Below, in pieces: positions 1-8,446 of a DNA stretch of 64,000 nt. The notes under the pieces were generated by a model. The model searched no databases and was not told the DNA's origin. It was given only the letters and a program-made list of their open reading frames with translations. The position numbers were made by a program, and so were the translations under genes. The stretch covers positions 1,364,001 through 1,428,000 of the forward strand of contig NZ_AP023287.1 in the NCBI RefSeq assembly GCF_014218295.1, written 5' to 3'. This DNA comes from Mycolicibacterium litorale (GTDB lineage Bacteria; Actinomycetota; Actinomycetes; Mycobacteriales; Mycobacteriaceae). How positions within the stretch are numbered: position 1 is the first letter of the stretch; every line of letters starts with the position of its first letter.

Positions 1-2850
1 GTCGGTGGCGTGTTCGGTGCGCTGACCGTTGCGGACCACGATGGTGCTGGCCGCCTTGGCCAGGACGTCGGCCTCGGTGTAGCCCTCGATCGGTCGTAAG
101 GCCTTGACCTGCAACCGGTTCTCGCTCAGTGTCCCGGTCTTGTCGAAGCACACCACCTGGACGCGGGCCAACGCCTCGACCGAGTGCGGGTTGCGGATCA
201 GTACCGACTCGCCGGACAGTCGCCGCGCCGCCGCCAACTGGGCCAGGGTGGCGACCAGCGGCAGCCCTTCGGGCACCGCGGCCACCATGACCCCGACGGC
301 GCTGGCGGCCGACTCCCGCAGTGGTGTGCGCCGCAGGACCGACAGCACCCCGACCAGGGCGCCGCCACCGAGGCTCCACGGCAGCGCGCGACCGGTGATC
401 CGGCGCAGCTGGGCCTGAAGGCCGATCTCCCTGGACTTCGACGGCGCCATCGCCATCGCGCGTTGCATCTCCGAACTCGAGCCCACCGCGGTCACGATGC
501 CGACGCCGCTGCCCGCGACGACCGTCGAACCGGCGTAGAGCATGCAGGACCGTTCGGCCAGCGGCGCGCCCGGCGCCGGATCGGTGTCCTTCGGGACGGG
601 CAACGACTCCCCGGTGAGCGAGGATTCGTCCACCTCGACGTTGAGGGCCTCGGTCAGCCGGACGTCGGCGGGCACGACTTCGCCGGAGCGGACCTCGATC
701 ACGTCGCCGGGGCGCAGCCGTTTGGCGGCCACCTCCTCCTCGCCGTCGGCGGCGTCGGCGCCCAGCCGGCGCCGGGCCGGCGGATCCTGGACGGCGAGCA
801 GCCGGCGCAGGATGCGTTCGGCGTGCAGCTGCTGTTCGGCCGACAGTGCCGCGTTGCCGAGCAGTACGCCGCCGACCAGCGCGGCATCGAGGGGCGAGCC
901 CAGCAGTGCGCTGGCCATCGCGCCGGTCACCAGGATCGGGGTGAGCGGGTCGGCCAGGTTGGCGCGCACCTCACCGACGAAGTCACGCACGTAATCCCAT
1001 ACGGCCACAACGGGTTCGGGGATGAGGCTGCGTTCCGAGCCGTCGTCGGCGGAGCGTTCCCGCTGCGGCAGCAGGTGCGCCACCTCGTCGGCGGGCAGCG
1101 CGTGCCAGTCGTGGCCGGGTTCGGCGCTGGGCAGCGGATCGCCGAACACGCGCCGCCCGGCCGAGAACCCGGACAGCAGGCCGGCCATGGCGCCCGCCTG
1201 CACCGAGGCGGGGCCGCGGCCGGGGACTCCCGGGATGAGCATCAGCGCGCCGACGGCCGAACTCGACAGCGACAGTTCGACGCCCTTCTCGCTCGCGGCA
1301 CGGGCGGCGGGCAGTGCGTGCAGCACCCGCCACGCCCCGGTGAGGTCGTCGACGAGCAGATCGGCGCTCCAGGGCGGCGGCCTGCCTTCGCGCAGGACGC
1401 CGACGGTGACGTCGGCGGCGTGCGGGGTGGTCATGTCGGCGGTGGTGATCAGCAGCACCGTCGCGCCGTCGTCCTTGGCCGCGGCCACCGCCTCGGCCAA
1501 CGCATCGTCGGGCGATTCGCCGACCGGGTGAAGGTGGTCGAAACCCTGTGCCAGCGAACGCAATCCGTCATCGGCGATGGAGACGATGCGTGGTCTGGTG
1601 CGACGCGCCTCCGCCACCACCGCCGCGGCGTACGGATCGCGCACGTGGCTGACCAGGACCTCGCCGTCCTCGCCGGCGCCCGGCACGTCGGCCATGGGGT
1701 GCCAGCCCGTGGTCAGCGTGCCGTCGGCCAGCGCCTTGCGGGCGGCCTGCCAGGCCCGGCTGCGGTGCGAGTTGGTCAGACCGCGCACGCGGCTGACCAT
1801 CACCTCGTCGGTGTGCAGGGCCCTCGGGTCGATCACCACGGTGTCGATGCGGTCGAGGGTGCGCAGCGCGCGCGGATGCAGGACGAGCCCGCCGTGGCGG
1901 TCGGCGAATCCGCGGCTCAGCGCACAGGCGAATGCCTCGCGTGTGGTGCGCAGCGCCTTCGGGGCGGCGACGACGGCCGCCTCACCCGCGGTCCCGAGAT
2001 TGCCCGAGAGGACCCCGAGCGCCAGACCGGCGCCCGCCCCGATCGCGGCGGCCCGGTCGGCGTACCGCTCGGGCATCCCTTCGGGTGGGGAGACGCGCTT
2101 GGTGGGTGGGCGGTCGTCGGCGGCGTGCTGCGACAGCGATGGTTCGTGGCGCCGCCAAGCCGCCCGGTCGTTCCACGCCTCGGCGGCGAGCATGGTGCGC
2201 TGCGCGGCTTCGGCCGCCGCGGAGAGCGGGGACACGGCCAGCGTGGCCATCGTGGCATGCGCGGCGGCGAAGAGCAGGTCCGTACCGTCCGGGCCCAGCC
2301 TGCCCTCGAGTTTTCTGCGCAGCCGCGGCATGTGGTCGACGAGGGTCGGTACGGCGGAGACGGCGTCGGGCACCCCGCGCATCCGCAGTGCCGACGCGGT
2401 CACCGACAGGCCGAGTCCGGCGATCGACAGCGCCGCGCCCGCGGTGCGGGCGGCAAGGATTGCGTCGTCGCCGGGCAGGTTCATCGGGCGGGTCCGGCGC
2501 GCCCCGGCGTCAACCGCGCGTTCGGCGGCGTCGACGGTGCGCAGCAGGTCCGGCAGTGAGGGGCCGTCGTCGTCGACGGTGACGACGATCCGCGCGACGG
2601 TGGTGTTCAGCGCCACCGACCGCACTCCCGGCAACTCCTTGACCGCACGCACCACTTCGGCGGCGATGGCGTGGGCGTGCTCGCCGCCGAGGCCGCGGAC
2701 CTCCACCCAGCAGCGGTTCCCGACGGCTTGGCAGCGGCGCGCGGTCGGCCCACCGAGGGCTTCGAGCGCGACGGCGGCGACGGTGCGGGTCAGCGTCTCG
2801 GCGGCGCGGAGCGGTGCGGTCAAGAGTCCGAGGCCGGGAGGTCTGCTCAC
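1..2850 (-). CDS. CtpH/CtpI-type cation-transporting P-type ATPase, 3' end cut by the window edge
   Basis: This is an ATP-driven cation pump of the plasma membrane. The frame stays open for 950 codons from a GTG at 2850 to the left edge, so the C-terminus is missing. The actuator TGES loop lies at about residues 746-749 and the phosphorylation motif DKTGT begins at D903. D903 is far later than in ordinary P-type ATPases (about residue 350-450), which matches the very long mycobacterial CtpH/CtpI family (about 1,500-1,600 residues, from memory). The N-terminal half is Ala/Arg-rich and has no clear metal-binding CxxC. Divergent from lat; in M. tuberculosis I recall lrpA upstream of lat, so this neighbour is different. 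Ion specificity cannot be read. The GTG start lacks a strong ribosome site. Confidence 0.85.
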   Translation of the reverse strand, partial: MSRPPGLGLLTAPLRAAETLTRTVAAVALEALGGPTARRCQAVGNRCWVEVRGLGGEHAHAIAAEVVRAVKELPGVRSVALNTTVARIVVTVDDDGPSLPDLLRTVDAAERAVDAGARRTRPMNLPGDDAILAARTAGAALSIAGLGLSVTASALRMRGVPDAVSAVPTLVDHMPRLRRKLEGRLGPDGTDLLFAAAHATMATLAVSPLSAAAEAAQRTMLAAEAWNDRAAWRRHEPSLSQHAADDRPPTKRVSPPEGMPERYADRAAAIGAGAGLALGVLSGNLGTAGEAAVVAAPKALRTTREAFACALSRGFADRHGGLVLHPRALRTLDRIDTVVIDPRALHTDEVMVSRVRGLTNSHRSRAWQAARKALADGTLTTGWHPMADVPGAGEDGEVLVSHVRDPYAAAVVAEARRTRPRIVSIADDGLRSLAQGFDHLHPVGESPDDALAEAVAAAKDDGATVLLITTADMTTPHAADVTVGVLREGRPPPWSADLLVDDLTGAWRVLHALPAARAASEKGVELSLSSSAVGALMLIPGVPGRGPASVQAGAMAGLLSGFSAGRRVFGDPLPSAEPGHDWHALPADEVAHLLPQRERSADDGSERSLIPEPVVAVWDYVRDFVGEVRANLADPLTPILVTGAMASALLGSPLDAALVGGVLLGNAALSAEQQLHAERILRRLLAVQDPPARRRLGADAADGEEEVAAKRLRPGDVIEVRSGEVVPADVRLTEALNVEVDESSLTGESLPVPKDTDPAPGAPLAERSCMLYAGSTVVAGSGVGIVTAVGSSSEMQRAMAMAPSKSREIGLQAQLRRITGRALPWSLGGGALVGVLSVLRRTPLRESAASAVGVMVAAVPEGLPLVATLAQLAAARRLSGESVLIRNPHSVEALARVQVVCFDKTGTLSENRLQVKALRPIEGYTEADVLAKAASTIVVRNGQRTEHATD

Positions 2851-2943
2851 GGGGGTGCCGATACCCTGCGGCCGCCTTCGCCACACGCGCACGTCAATAG
2901 GAATATATATCTGCGATGCGCCACAGCGTCGTAAAAATTCCGA

Positions 2944-2955
2944 TAAGATATTGAT
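2944..2955 (+). promoter_or_regulatory. putative -10 box of lat, near-leaderless start
   Basis: TAAGAT at 2944-2949 ends 6 nt before the lat ATG, so transcription would begin at or next to the start codon. The preceding ~55 bp (2898-2955) is unusually AT-rich for this genome and contains an ATATATAT run, as expected for an Lrp/AsnC-type or nucleoid-protein target. No regulator is proven. Confidence 0.4.
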
Positions 2956-4287
2956 ATGACCGACATGTTGACACGTCCTGGCGTATCCGCGGTGGAACCT
3001 GCCGACGTGCACGCGGTGCTGGCGCGCAGCATCCTCGCCGACGGCCTCGACCTGGTGCTCGACCTCGATCGGTCGTCGGGCTCCCACCTCGTCGACGCGC
3101 GCACCGGCAAGCGCTATCTCGACATGTTCACCTTCTTCGCGTCCTCGGCCCTCGGGATGAACCATCCCGCCCTGGCCGACGAAGAGTTCCGCGCCGAGCT
3201 GGCGCAGGCCGCGGTCAACAAACCGAGCAACTCCGACGTCTATTCGGTGCCGATGGCACGGTTCGTCGACACGTTCGCTCGCGTGCTGGGTGACCCGGCG
3301 CTGCCGCACCTGTTCTTCGTCGACGGTGGTGCGCTGGCGGTGGAGAACGCGCTCAAGGTGGCCTTCGACTGGAAGAGCAGGCTCAACGAATCACGCGGAC
3401 TGCCAAGCGAACTCGGAACCCGGGTGCTGCATCTGCGGGGGGCCTTCCACGGCCGCAGCGGCTACACCCTGTCGCTGACCAACACCGACCCGAACAAGGT
3501 GGCGCGGTTCCCGAAATTCGACTGGCCGCGGATCGATGCACCGTACCTTCGGCCCGGGCTGGACGCCGACGCGGTGGCCCGCCTCGAGGCCGAGTCGCTG
3601 CGCCAGGCGCGCGCCGCGTTCGAGGCCCATCCGCACGACATCGCCTGTTTCATCGCCGAACCGATCCAGGGGGAGGGTGGGGACCGGCACTTCCGGCCGG
3701 AGTTCTTCGCCGCGATGCGCGCGTTGTGCGACGAGTACGACGCGCTGTTGATCGTCGACGAGGTCCAGACCGGATGCGGGATCACCGGCACCCCGTGGGC
3801 CTATCAGCAGCTCGGCATCGTTGCGGACGTGGTGGCCTTCGGTAAGAAGACGCAGGTGTGCGGCGTGATGGCGGGACGGCGTGTCGACGAGGTGGCCGAG
3901 AACGTGTTCGCCGTCAGCTCACGGATCAACTCGACGTGGGGCGGCAACCTGGCCGACATGGTCAGGGCACGTCGCATCCTCGAGGTGATCGAATCCGACG
4001 GCCTGGTCGCGCACGCCGCCGATGCGGGCGCTCACCTGCTCAGCCGGCTGAGGACCCTCGCGGCCGAATTCCCCGGCGTGGTGCGCGACGTCCGGGGCCG
4101 CGGGCTGATGTGCGCGTTCAGCCTGCCGACCACGGCCGAGCGTGACGCCCTGATCCGCCGGCTGTGGGAGCGGGGGGTCATCATGCTGGCCAGCGGGGTG
4201 GATTCGGTGCGGTTCCGTCCGGCGCTGACGGTGTCGCGGGCGGAGATCGACGACGCGGTGGAGGCGATTCGGCACGCCCTGCGTTGA
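2956..4287 (+). CDS. lat: L-lysine 6-aminotransferase
   Basis: PLP-dependent class III aminotransferase that moves the epsilon-amino group of lysine to 2-oxoglutarate, giving piperideine-6-carboxylate and glutamate in the cytoplasm. At 443 residues it is close to M. tuberculosis Lat (about 449). The PLP lysine lies in the AFGKKTQVCGVMAG segment (K297/K298), and the DEVQTG motif that positions PLP is upstream. The ATG at 2956 is chosen because the -10 box puts the transcript start beside it; an in-frame ATG at 2965 is possible. In M. tuberculosis lat is strongly induced in stationary phase and persistence and lies near usfY-rsbW-sigF, an order kept here. Its last ~107 bp overlap the convergent nuclease-like gene. 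Confidence 0.93.
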   Translation: MTDMLTRPGVSAVEPADVHAVLARSILADGLDLVLDLDRSSGSHLVDARTGKRYLDMFTFFASSALGMNHPALADEEFRAELAQAAVNKPSNSDVYSVPMARFVDTFARVLGDPALPHLFFVDGGALAVENALKVAFDWKSRLNESRGLPSELGTRVLHLRGAFHGRSGYTLSLTNTDPNKVARFPKFDWPRIDAPYLRPGLDADAVARLEAESLRQARAAFEAHPHDIACFIAEPIQGEGGDRHFRPEFFAAMRALCDEYDALLIVDEVQTGCGITGTPWAYQQLGIVADVVAFGKKTQVCGVMAGRRVDEVAENVFAVSSRINSTWGGNLADMVRARRILEVIESDGLVAHAADAGAHLLSRLRTLAAEFPGVVRDVRGRGLMCAFSLPTTAERDALIRRLWERGVIMLASGVDSVRFRPALTVSRAEIDDAVEAIRHALR

Positions 4288-4837
4288 TCTCGGACTGCGC
4301 GGTCAGCCGGCGGATCGTCGCGCGCAGCCGCGGCAGGTCGTCGCCACCGACGAGCACGCACCCGTGCCGTTCGGCGAGTGCGCGTGCCGCCGGGGTGAAC
4401 TCGTTGTTGGTCACCACCATGGTGTGCGCACAGTCCTGCATCGGGGCGCCGGCCACCACCTCCTGGACCGCGCCTGCCCCCACCGGACGGGATTGGCGTT
4501 TGCATTGCACCGCCACACGGTTGGGACGCCGGCCGACGATGATGTCGACGCCCCAGTCCCCGGTCAACGGCGTCATGATCACCGGAACGCCGCACGACCG
4601 GGCGATGTGGGCGATGTGATCCTCGAATTCGGTGCCGGACATGTCGGCCGCGGCGTCCGGTGAGGTGCGCGCGCCCGACAGCGCGCCCACGATGAACCGC
4701 GGTGCGACAGCGACGACCACCGGTACCGCGAGAGCGGTCGCGACGGCGACCCCCGGCGGTCCGCCCGCCACGTACACCGTCAGACCGGCGGCCACGCCCA
4801 GTGCGCCGTAGAGCTTCACGCGGATGCCGATCGTCAC
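4181..4837 (-). CDS. membrane-anchored restriction endonuclease-like (Mrr_cat) protein
   Basis: The 218-residue product starts at a GTG (4837). Two hydrophobic segments near the N-terminus (about residues 8-45) are followed by a PD-(D/E)xK-type core: GTEFEDHIAHIA, then GDWGVDIIVG and AVQCKRQ, where D and the QxK lysine would be catalytic. This is the restriction-endonuclease-like (Mrr_cat) fold; in actinobacteria such membrane-tethered proteins are common and mostly uncharacterised. No methyltransferase lies nearby, so a classical restriction system is unlikely. The last ~35 residues are Pro/Arg-rich and lie antisense to the end of lat, so the tail may be a by-product of stop-codon loss. Confidence 0.7.
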   Translation of the reverse strand: MTIGIRVKLYGALGVAAGLTVYVAGGPPGVAVATALAVPVVVAVAPRFIVGALSGARTSPDAAADMSGTEFEDHIAHIARSCGVPVIMTPLTGDWGVDIIVGRRPNRVAVQCKRQSRPVGAGAVQEVVAGAPMQDCAHTMVVTNNEFTPAARALAERHGCVLVGGDDLPRLRATIRRLTAQSEINAGRAESPPPRRRSPPATPSAPDGTAPNPPRWPA

Positions 4838-4996
4838 GGCCGGATGGTACGGCCGCCGACCGACACCGCCGGTGAGGCGACGCCAGGTTTCTCGGTCACC
4901 ACCTGGGGGAACACCCGCTGCGTTCGGTGCTGGCGGGGCGAGTCGGGTGGGGTGCAGGTGTATCAGAGTCCGCACGATGTGCGATACGACGGCGGA

Positions 4997-5311
4997 ATGC
5001 GCGTCGTCGTCCGGTTCACGACGACGGTCGCCCTGCTCGGCGGAGCGTTCCTGGCTGTGGCCGCGGTCTGGGTCAGCACGTGCGGCGGTTCGGTCGCCGA
5101 TGCACTGGCATGCGGTGTGCCGCAACGCACCGTGCTGGCGCTGGGAGCCCCGATCATCCTGCTCGCCGGCGCGGTGCGGGCATTCGTCCGCGCGTTCGGG
5201 TCGCGCAGGCGCACCGACACCTGGTGGGCATGGCAGGGGTCGGCGTGGCTGCTGATCGCGCTGATGGTGCTGGTCGCCGTGGCCGGTGCGCCGCCGCTCG
5301 CCGCCCCGTGA
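4997..5311 (+). CDS. small membrane protein, Rv3289c-like
   Basis: The 104-residue product begins MRVVVRFTTTVALLGGAF and has three hydrophobic stretches (about residues 7-25, 40-60 and 80-98). It occupies the slot between lat and usfY that Rv3289c fills in M. tuberculosis, so it is called by position and membrane topology; function is unknown. The frame is open further upstream (ATG at 4844), but that extension is low in hydrophobicity and covers the promoter of the divergent nuclease-like gene, so the ATG at 4997 is preferred. Confidence 0.65.
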   Translation: MRVVVRFTTTVALLGGAFLAVAAVWVSTCGGSVADALACGVPQRTVLALGAPIILLAGAVRAFVRAFGSRRRTDTWWAWQGSAWLLIALMVLVAVAGAPPLAAP

Positions 5312-5316
5312 CGTTT

Positions 5317-5343
5317 CGTTTCACGCCCCCCGGCATCGGGTAG
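5317..5343 (+). promoter_or_regulatory. SigF-type promoter of usfY
   Basis: CGTTT (5317-5321), a 16-nt spacer and GGGTAG (5338-5343) fit the mycobacterial SigF consensus GGWWT-N16-17-GGGTAY, apart from G for Y at the last base. It lies 28 bp upstream of the usfY start. The match is direct; SigF dependence is inferred. Confidence 0.65.
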
Positions 5344-5371
5344 GTGTAGTGGTGCTGAAGGAGGATTACCC

Positions 5372-5680
5372 ATGAAGAGTCCAGAAGACCCCGTCGATCA
5401 CGCACGGACCACCCGTCCGCATGCCGGTGAGACGATGAAGGACACCAAGAACATGCCGGCGCTGATCCTGCTCGGCGTGGCGCTCGTGACGTTCGTCGCC
5501 GCGCTGGCGGCGCACGCCACCTCGAACCACACGGTGGGTGTGGTGCTCGGCTGCATCTCCCTGGTGGTGTTCGTGGTCGCCGGCGCCTGGTTCCTGATCG
5601 CGCACCGTCGCGTGAAGAACATCGAAGAGCGTTGGTACGCCGAACATCCGGACGCTCAGCCGCAGCGCCCGTCGCACTGA
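5372..5680 (+). CDS. usfY: UsfY family protein
   Basis: The 102-residue product starts at ATG 5372 behind a strong AAGGAGG (5358-5364). The segment DPVDHARTTRPHAGETMKDT is the hallmark N-terminus of UsfY, followed by two transmembrane helices (about residues 29-48 and 54-74) and a charged tail. UsfY is a SigF-associated small membrane protein of unknown function, normally next to usfX(rsbW)-sigF. Here it is cut off from rsbW by ~15 kb of inserted glycan genes, but it keeps its own SigF-type promoter. Confidence 0.85.
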   Translation: MKSPEDPVDHARTTRPHAGETMKDTKNMPALILLGVALVTFVAALAAHATSNHTVGVVLGCISLVVFVVAGAWFLIAHRRVKNIEERWYAEHPDAQPQRPSH

Positions 5681-5684
5681 CCGA

Positions 5685-5730
5685 GGATACGAAAAAGGCC
5701 CAGCCGATCGGCTGGGCCTTTCTCGTATCC
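5685..5730. terminator. bidirectional intrinsic terminator between usfY and csbD
   Basis: A near-perfect inverted repeat: GGATACGAAAAAGGCCCAGCC pairs with GGCTGGGCCTTTCTCGTATCC around a GATC centre. A-rich and T-rich runs flank the GC stem on both sides, so it can end both converging transcripts. Confidence 0.85.
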
Positions 5731-5734
5731 GTGC

Positions 5735-5971
5735 TTACTGTTCGCTCTTCTGGCGCTCCTCGGCGGCCTTGGCGCCGCCACGGGCGGCTTCCGCCTCCGC
5801 CTCCTTGCGGGCCGCATCCTGCTGGGCATCGGCCTTGTCCTGCTGGGCCTTGCCCTCGCGAACCATGTCGTCGCGGCCGGTCACCGTGCCGACGGTCTCC
5901 TTGGCCTTGCCCTTGACGTCCTCGACGGCGCCCTTGATGCCTTCTTCCGGACCACTGTTCTTCTCGGTCAT
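5735..5971 (-). CDS. CsbD-like general stress protein
   Basis: The 78-residue, highly charged product (MTEKNSGPEEGIKGAVEDVKG...) shows the CsbD motif KGxxxDxKGKxKExxGxxTG, then an Ala/Glu/Lys-rich coiled tail. CsbD proteins are small cytosolic stress proteins under general-stress sigma control in Bacillus; mycobacterial homologues are likewise stress-induced, with unknown biochemical role. The ATG at 5971 is preferred because AAAGGTG sits just ahead of it; an in-frame GTG at 5977 overlaps that ribosome site. Confidence 0.8.
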   Translation of the reverse strand: MTEKNSGPEEGIKGAVEDVKGKAKETVGTVTGRDDMVREGKAQQDKADAQQDAARKEAEAEAARGGAKAAEERQKSEQ

Positions 5972-6008
5972 GCTCACCTTTCGCCTGAATCGAACACGTG
6001 CCCAATGG

Positions 6009-6035
6009 GTGCCCAGGCGCTCAGCGGACTAAACG
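6009..6035 (-). promoter_or_regulatory. SigF-type promoter of csbD
   Basis: On the minus strand CGTTT (6035-6031), a 16-nt spacer and GGGCAC (6014-6009) match the SigF pattern with one change in the -10 (C for T). It lies ~38 bp upstream of the csbD start, in keeping with a general-stress gene. Confidence 0.55.
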
Positions 6036-6172
6036 ATCACCCCGGCAGGGTCTCGGCCGTTGACGGTGCCGGCACCTCACCGCAGCAGTAGGACGACGTC
6101 CGGCCCGCGAGCCAGCTCGCATCCGGATCGCGAACAGAAATGTGTCCACATCGCGAAATCTCTAACGTTCGA

Positions 6173-6198
6173 CGTTTACCGACAAGTAGCCCGGGTAC
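6173..6198 (+). promoter_or_regulatory. possible SigF-type promoter at the head of the glycan locus
   Basis: CGTTT (6173-6177), a 15-nt spacer and GGGTAC (6193-6198) resemble a SigF promoter with a spacer one base short. GGGTAC ends 9 nt before the first glycosyltransferase ATG, implying an almost leaderless message. If real, it places the start of the inserted locus under stress control. Confidence 0.4.
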
Positions 6199-6207
6199 GA
6201 CCGCCTC

Positions 6208-7176
6208 ATGTCGTCCGTCAGGCAGCGCGCGATTCTGGCGTGGCATGTACACGGCTCCTGGATGCAGGCGCTGGTCTCCGGTGGGCATCGGTACCTGGTG
6301 CCGGTGAACGCGGCCAAGGACGCCGACGGCCGGGGACTGCTCGGGCGGGACTGGCCGCAGGCCCGCGAGGTCGACGTCGAACGGCTGCGCGACGAGGACG
6401 TCGACCTGGTGGTCCTGCAGCGCCCGGAGGAGATCGAGCTGACCGAGCGGTGGACGGGCCGCCGGCCGGGCATCGACGTGCCCGCCGTCTTCGTCGAACA
6501 CAACGCGCCGCGTCCGCTCGCCGTCGACAGCGTGCACCCGCTGGCCGACCGCGGCGACATCCCCGTCATCCACGTCACCGACTTCAACCGGCTCATGTGG
6601 GACAGCGGCAAGGCGCCCACCCTGGTGATCGACCACGGCATCGCCGATCCAGGGATGCGCTACACCGGGGAGATCGCGGCCGCGGCGACGATGATCAACG
6701 AACCGTTGCGGCGGTGGCGCACGGTCGGCGCCGACCTGCTGGCTCCACTGGGGTCGCGGGTGCCGATCGACGTGTGGGGCATCGGGACGCCGGCGTTGAC
6801 GGAGTGCAACTGGCCGGGGGTCAGGGCACAGGGTGACGTCACGGGGCCGCGACTGTGGCAGGACGTCGCACGTCGCCGGGTGTTCGTGCACACCGCGCGG
6901 TGGACGTCGCTGGGTCTGTCACTGCTGGAGGCTATGTTTCTCGGGATGCCCGTGGTGGCTGTCGCATCGACGATGGCGCCGCTGGTGGTGCCCGCCGAGG
7001 CGGGTGTGGTGAGTGCTGATGTCGAGACGCTGGCATCGGCTTTGGAAGGGTTCGTGGCCGATCCGCCCGCGGCGAGAGCCGCGGGTAAGGCGGCGCGCGA
7101 CTTCGCGATGGCGCACTTCTCGCTCGACCGGTTCCTGCGCGACTGGGACCGGTTGATCGACGACTGCTGCAGATGA
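6208..7176 (+). CDS. GT-B glycosyltransferase
   Basis: The 322-residue cytosolic protein has a C-terminal nucleotide-sugar binding domain typical of GT4-like enzymes: RRVFVHTARWTSLGLSLLEAMFLGMPVVAV, where the Glu of the EAM segment normally contacts the donor. The N-terminal half lacks the usual Gly-rich loop. It is the first gene of the plus-strand glycan locus and its stop overlaps an alternative ATG of the next gene (ATGA at 7173). Donor and acceptor cannot be read; a heptose- or xylose-containing surface glycan is a guess from context. Confidence 0.75.
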   Translation: MSSVRQRAILAWHVHGSWMQALVSGGHRYLVPVNAAKDADGRGLLGRDWPQAREVDVERLRDEDVDLVVLQRPEEIELTERWTGRRPGIDVPAVFVEHNAPRPLAVDSVHPLADRGDIPVIHVTDFNRLMWDSGKAPTLVIDHGIADPGMRYTGEIAAAATMINEPLRRWRTVGADLLAPLGSRVPIDVWGIGTPALTECNWPGVRAQGDVTGPRLWQDVARRRVFVHTARWTSLGLSLLEAMFLGMPVVAVASTMAPLVVPAEAGVVSADVETLASALEGFVADPPAARAAGKAARDFAMAHFSLDRFLRDWDRLIDDCCR

Positions 7177-7211
7177 CCTCGCGCCGAGAGGAAGCCCGTG
7201 AGAGGAATCCC

Positions 7212-8441
7212 ATGAAGATCGCAATGGTCTCCGAACACGCCAGCCCGCTGGCGGCGCTGGGCGGGGTGGACGCCGGTGGCCAGAACGTCCACGTGGCCGA
7301 GCTGTCGGCCGCGCTGACCCGCCTCGGCCACGACGTCACCGTCTACACCCGGCGTGACGATCCGGACCTCCCCGAGCGCGTCACCACACCGCAGGGCTAC
7401 ACCGTCGTCCACGTGCCGGCGGGTCCGGCGCGCCAGCTTCCCAAGGACGACCTCCTGGTCCACATGGGGCCCTTCGCGCAGTACCTCGATCAGCAGTGGA
7501 GCGACGACCGGCCCGACGTGGCACACGCCCACTTCTGGATGTCCGGGCTGGCCACCCAGCTCGCCGCGCGCCACCTCGATCTGCCAGCGGTGCAGACGTT
7601 CCACGCCCTCGGCGTGGTGAAGCGCCGCCATCAGGGCTCGCAGGACACCAGCCCGGAGGACCGGCTGAAACTGGAGGCGATGGTGGCGCGGACCGCGACC
7701 TGGGTCGCGGCCACCTGCACCGACGAGGTGTTCGAGCTCATGCGGCTCGGTCGGGCGCGCAACCGGATCTCCGTCGTGCCATGCGGTGTCGACCTCGACC
7801 TGTTCACACCGGACGGTCCGCGCGCCGAGCGAGGGGCCCGGTACCGCATCGTCAGCGTCGGGCGGTTCGTGCCACGCAAGGGATTCGACGTGGTGGTCCG
7901 TGCCCTGCCCGCCATCCCCGACGCGGAACTGGTGCTGGTCGGCGGGCCCGACCGCGCCCAGGTGGAGGCCGATCCGGAGGCCCGCAGGCTGCGTGAACTG
8001 GCGGAGCGTCTTGGCGTCAGCGACCGCCTGGTGTTCCAGGGTGCGGTGGCTCGCGCGGACATGCCGGCCCTGCTGAGGTCCGCCGACGTCGTCGCGTGCA
8101 CCCCGTGGTACGAGCCGTTCGGCATCGTCCCGCTGGAGGCGATGGCGTGCGGTGTCCCCGTGGTGGCCGCCGCAGTGGGCGGGATGCTCGACACCGTCGT
8201 CCACGACGTCACCGGGCGGCTGGTCACGCCGAAGCGCCCGGCGGAGGTCGCCGAGGCGGTCAACCTCCTGCTGCACGACGAATTCCTCAGGCAGAGCCTC
8301 GGTGCGGCGGGACGCGACCGGGCCCGCGCCAGGTACTCCTGGGACCGCGTCGCGGCCGACACCCTGCGGATCTATGACCGGCTGGTGCCCTCGGCCTACC
8401 GAGCGGAATCCTCCGCCACGACGAGCGCGTCGTCGGTATGA
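7212..8441 (+). CDS. GT4 family glycosyltransferase
   Basis: The 409-residue GT-B enzyme opens with KIAMVSEHASPLAALGGVDAGGQNVHVAELS, the acceptor-side loop seen in sucrose-synthase-like and MshA-like GT4 proteins. The C-terminal donor site has ARADMPALLRSADV and PFGIVPLEAMACGVPVVA, the E-x7-E motif. ATG 7212 is chosen for the GAGAGGAA ribosome site; an upstream in-frame ATG at 7173 overlaps the previous stop and would add 13 charged residues. It is probably cotranscribed with the preceding gene. Confidence 0.85.
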   Translation: MKIAMVSEHASPLAALGGVDAGGQNVHVAELSAALTRLGHDVTVYTRRDDPDLPERVTTPQGYTVVHVPAGPARQLPKDDLLVHMGPFAQYLDQQWSDDRPDVAHAHFWMSGLATQLAARHLDLPAVQTFHALGVVKRRHQGSQDTSPEDRLKLEAMVARTATWVAATCTDEVFELMRLGRARNRISVVPCGVDLDLFTPDGPRAERGARYRIVSVGRFVPRKGFDVVVRALPAIPDAELVLVGGPDRAQVEADPEARRLRELAERLGVSDRLVFQGAVARADMPALLRSADVVACTPWYEPFGIVPLEAMACGVPVVAAAVGGMLDTVVHDVTGRLVTPKRPAEVAEAVNLLLHDEFLRQSLGAAGRDRARARYSWDRVAADTLRIYDRLVPSAYRAESSATTSASSV

Positions 8442-8446
8442 GCGCC

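Noticed and set aside
184..2559. 791-codon open frame on the plus strand
   Set aside because: It is the in-register antisense of the P-type ATPase; the product is Gly/Arg/His-rich with no domain, while the minus frame shows TGES and DKTGT motifs.
2861..2866. GGGTAT before the P-type ATPase as a SigF -10
   Set aside because: No acceptable -35 at 15-17 bp; the match is short enough to be chance.
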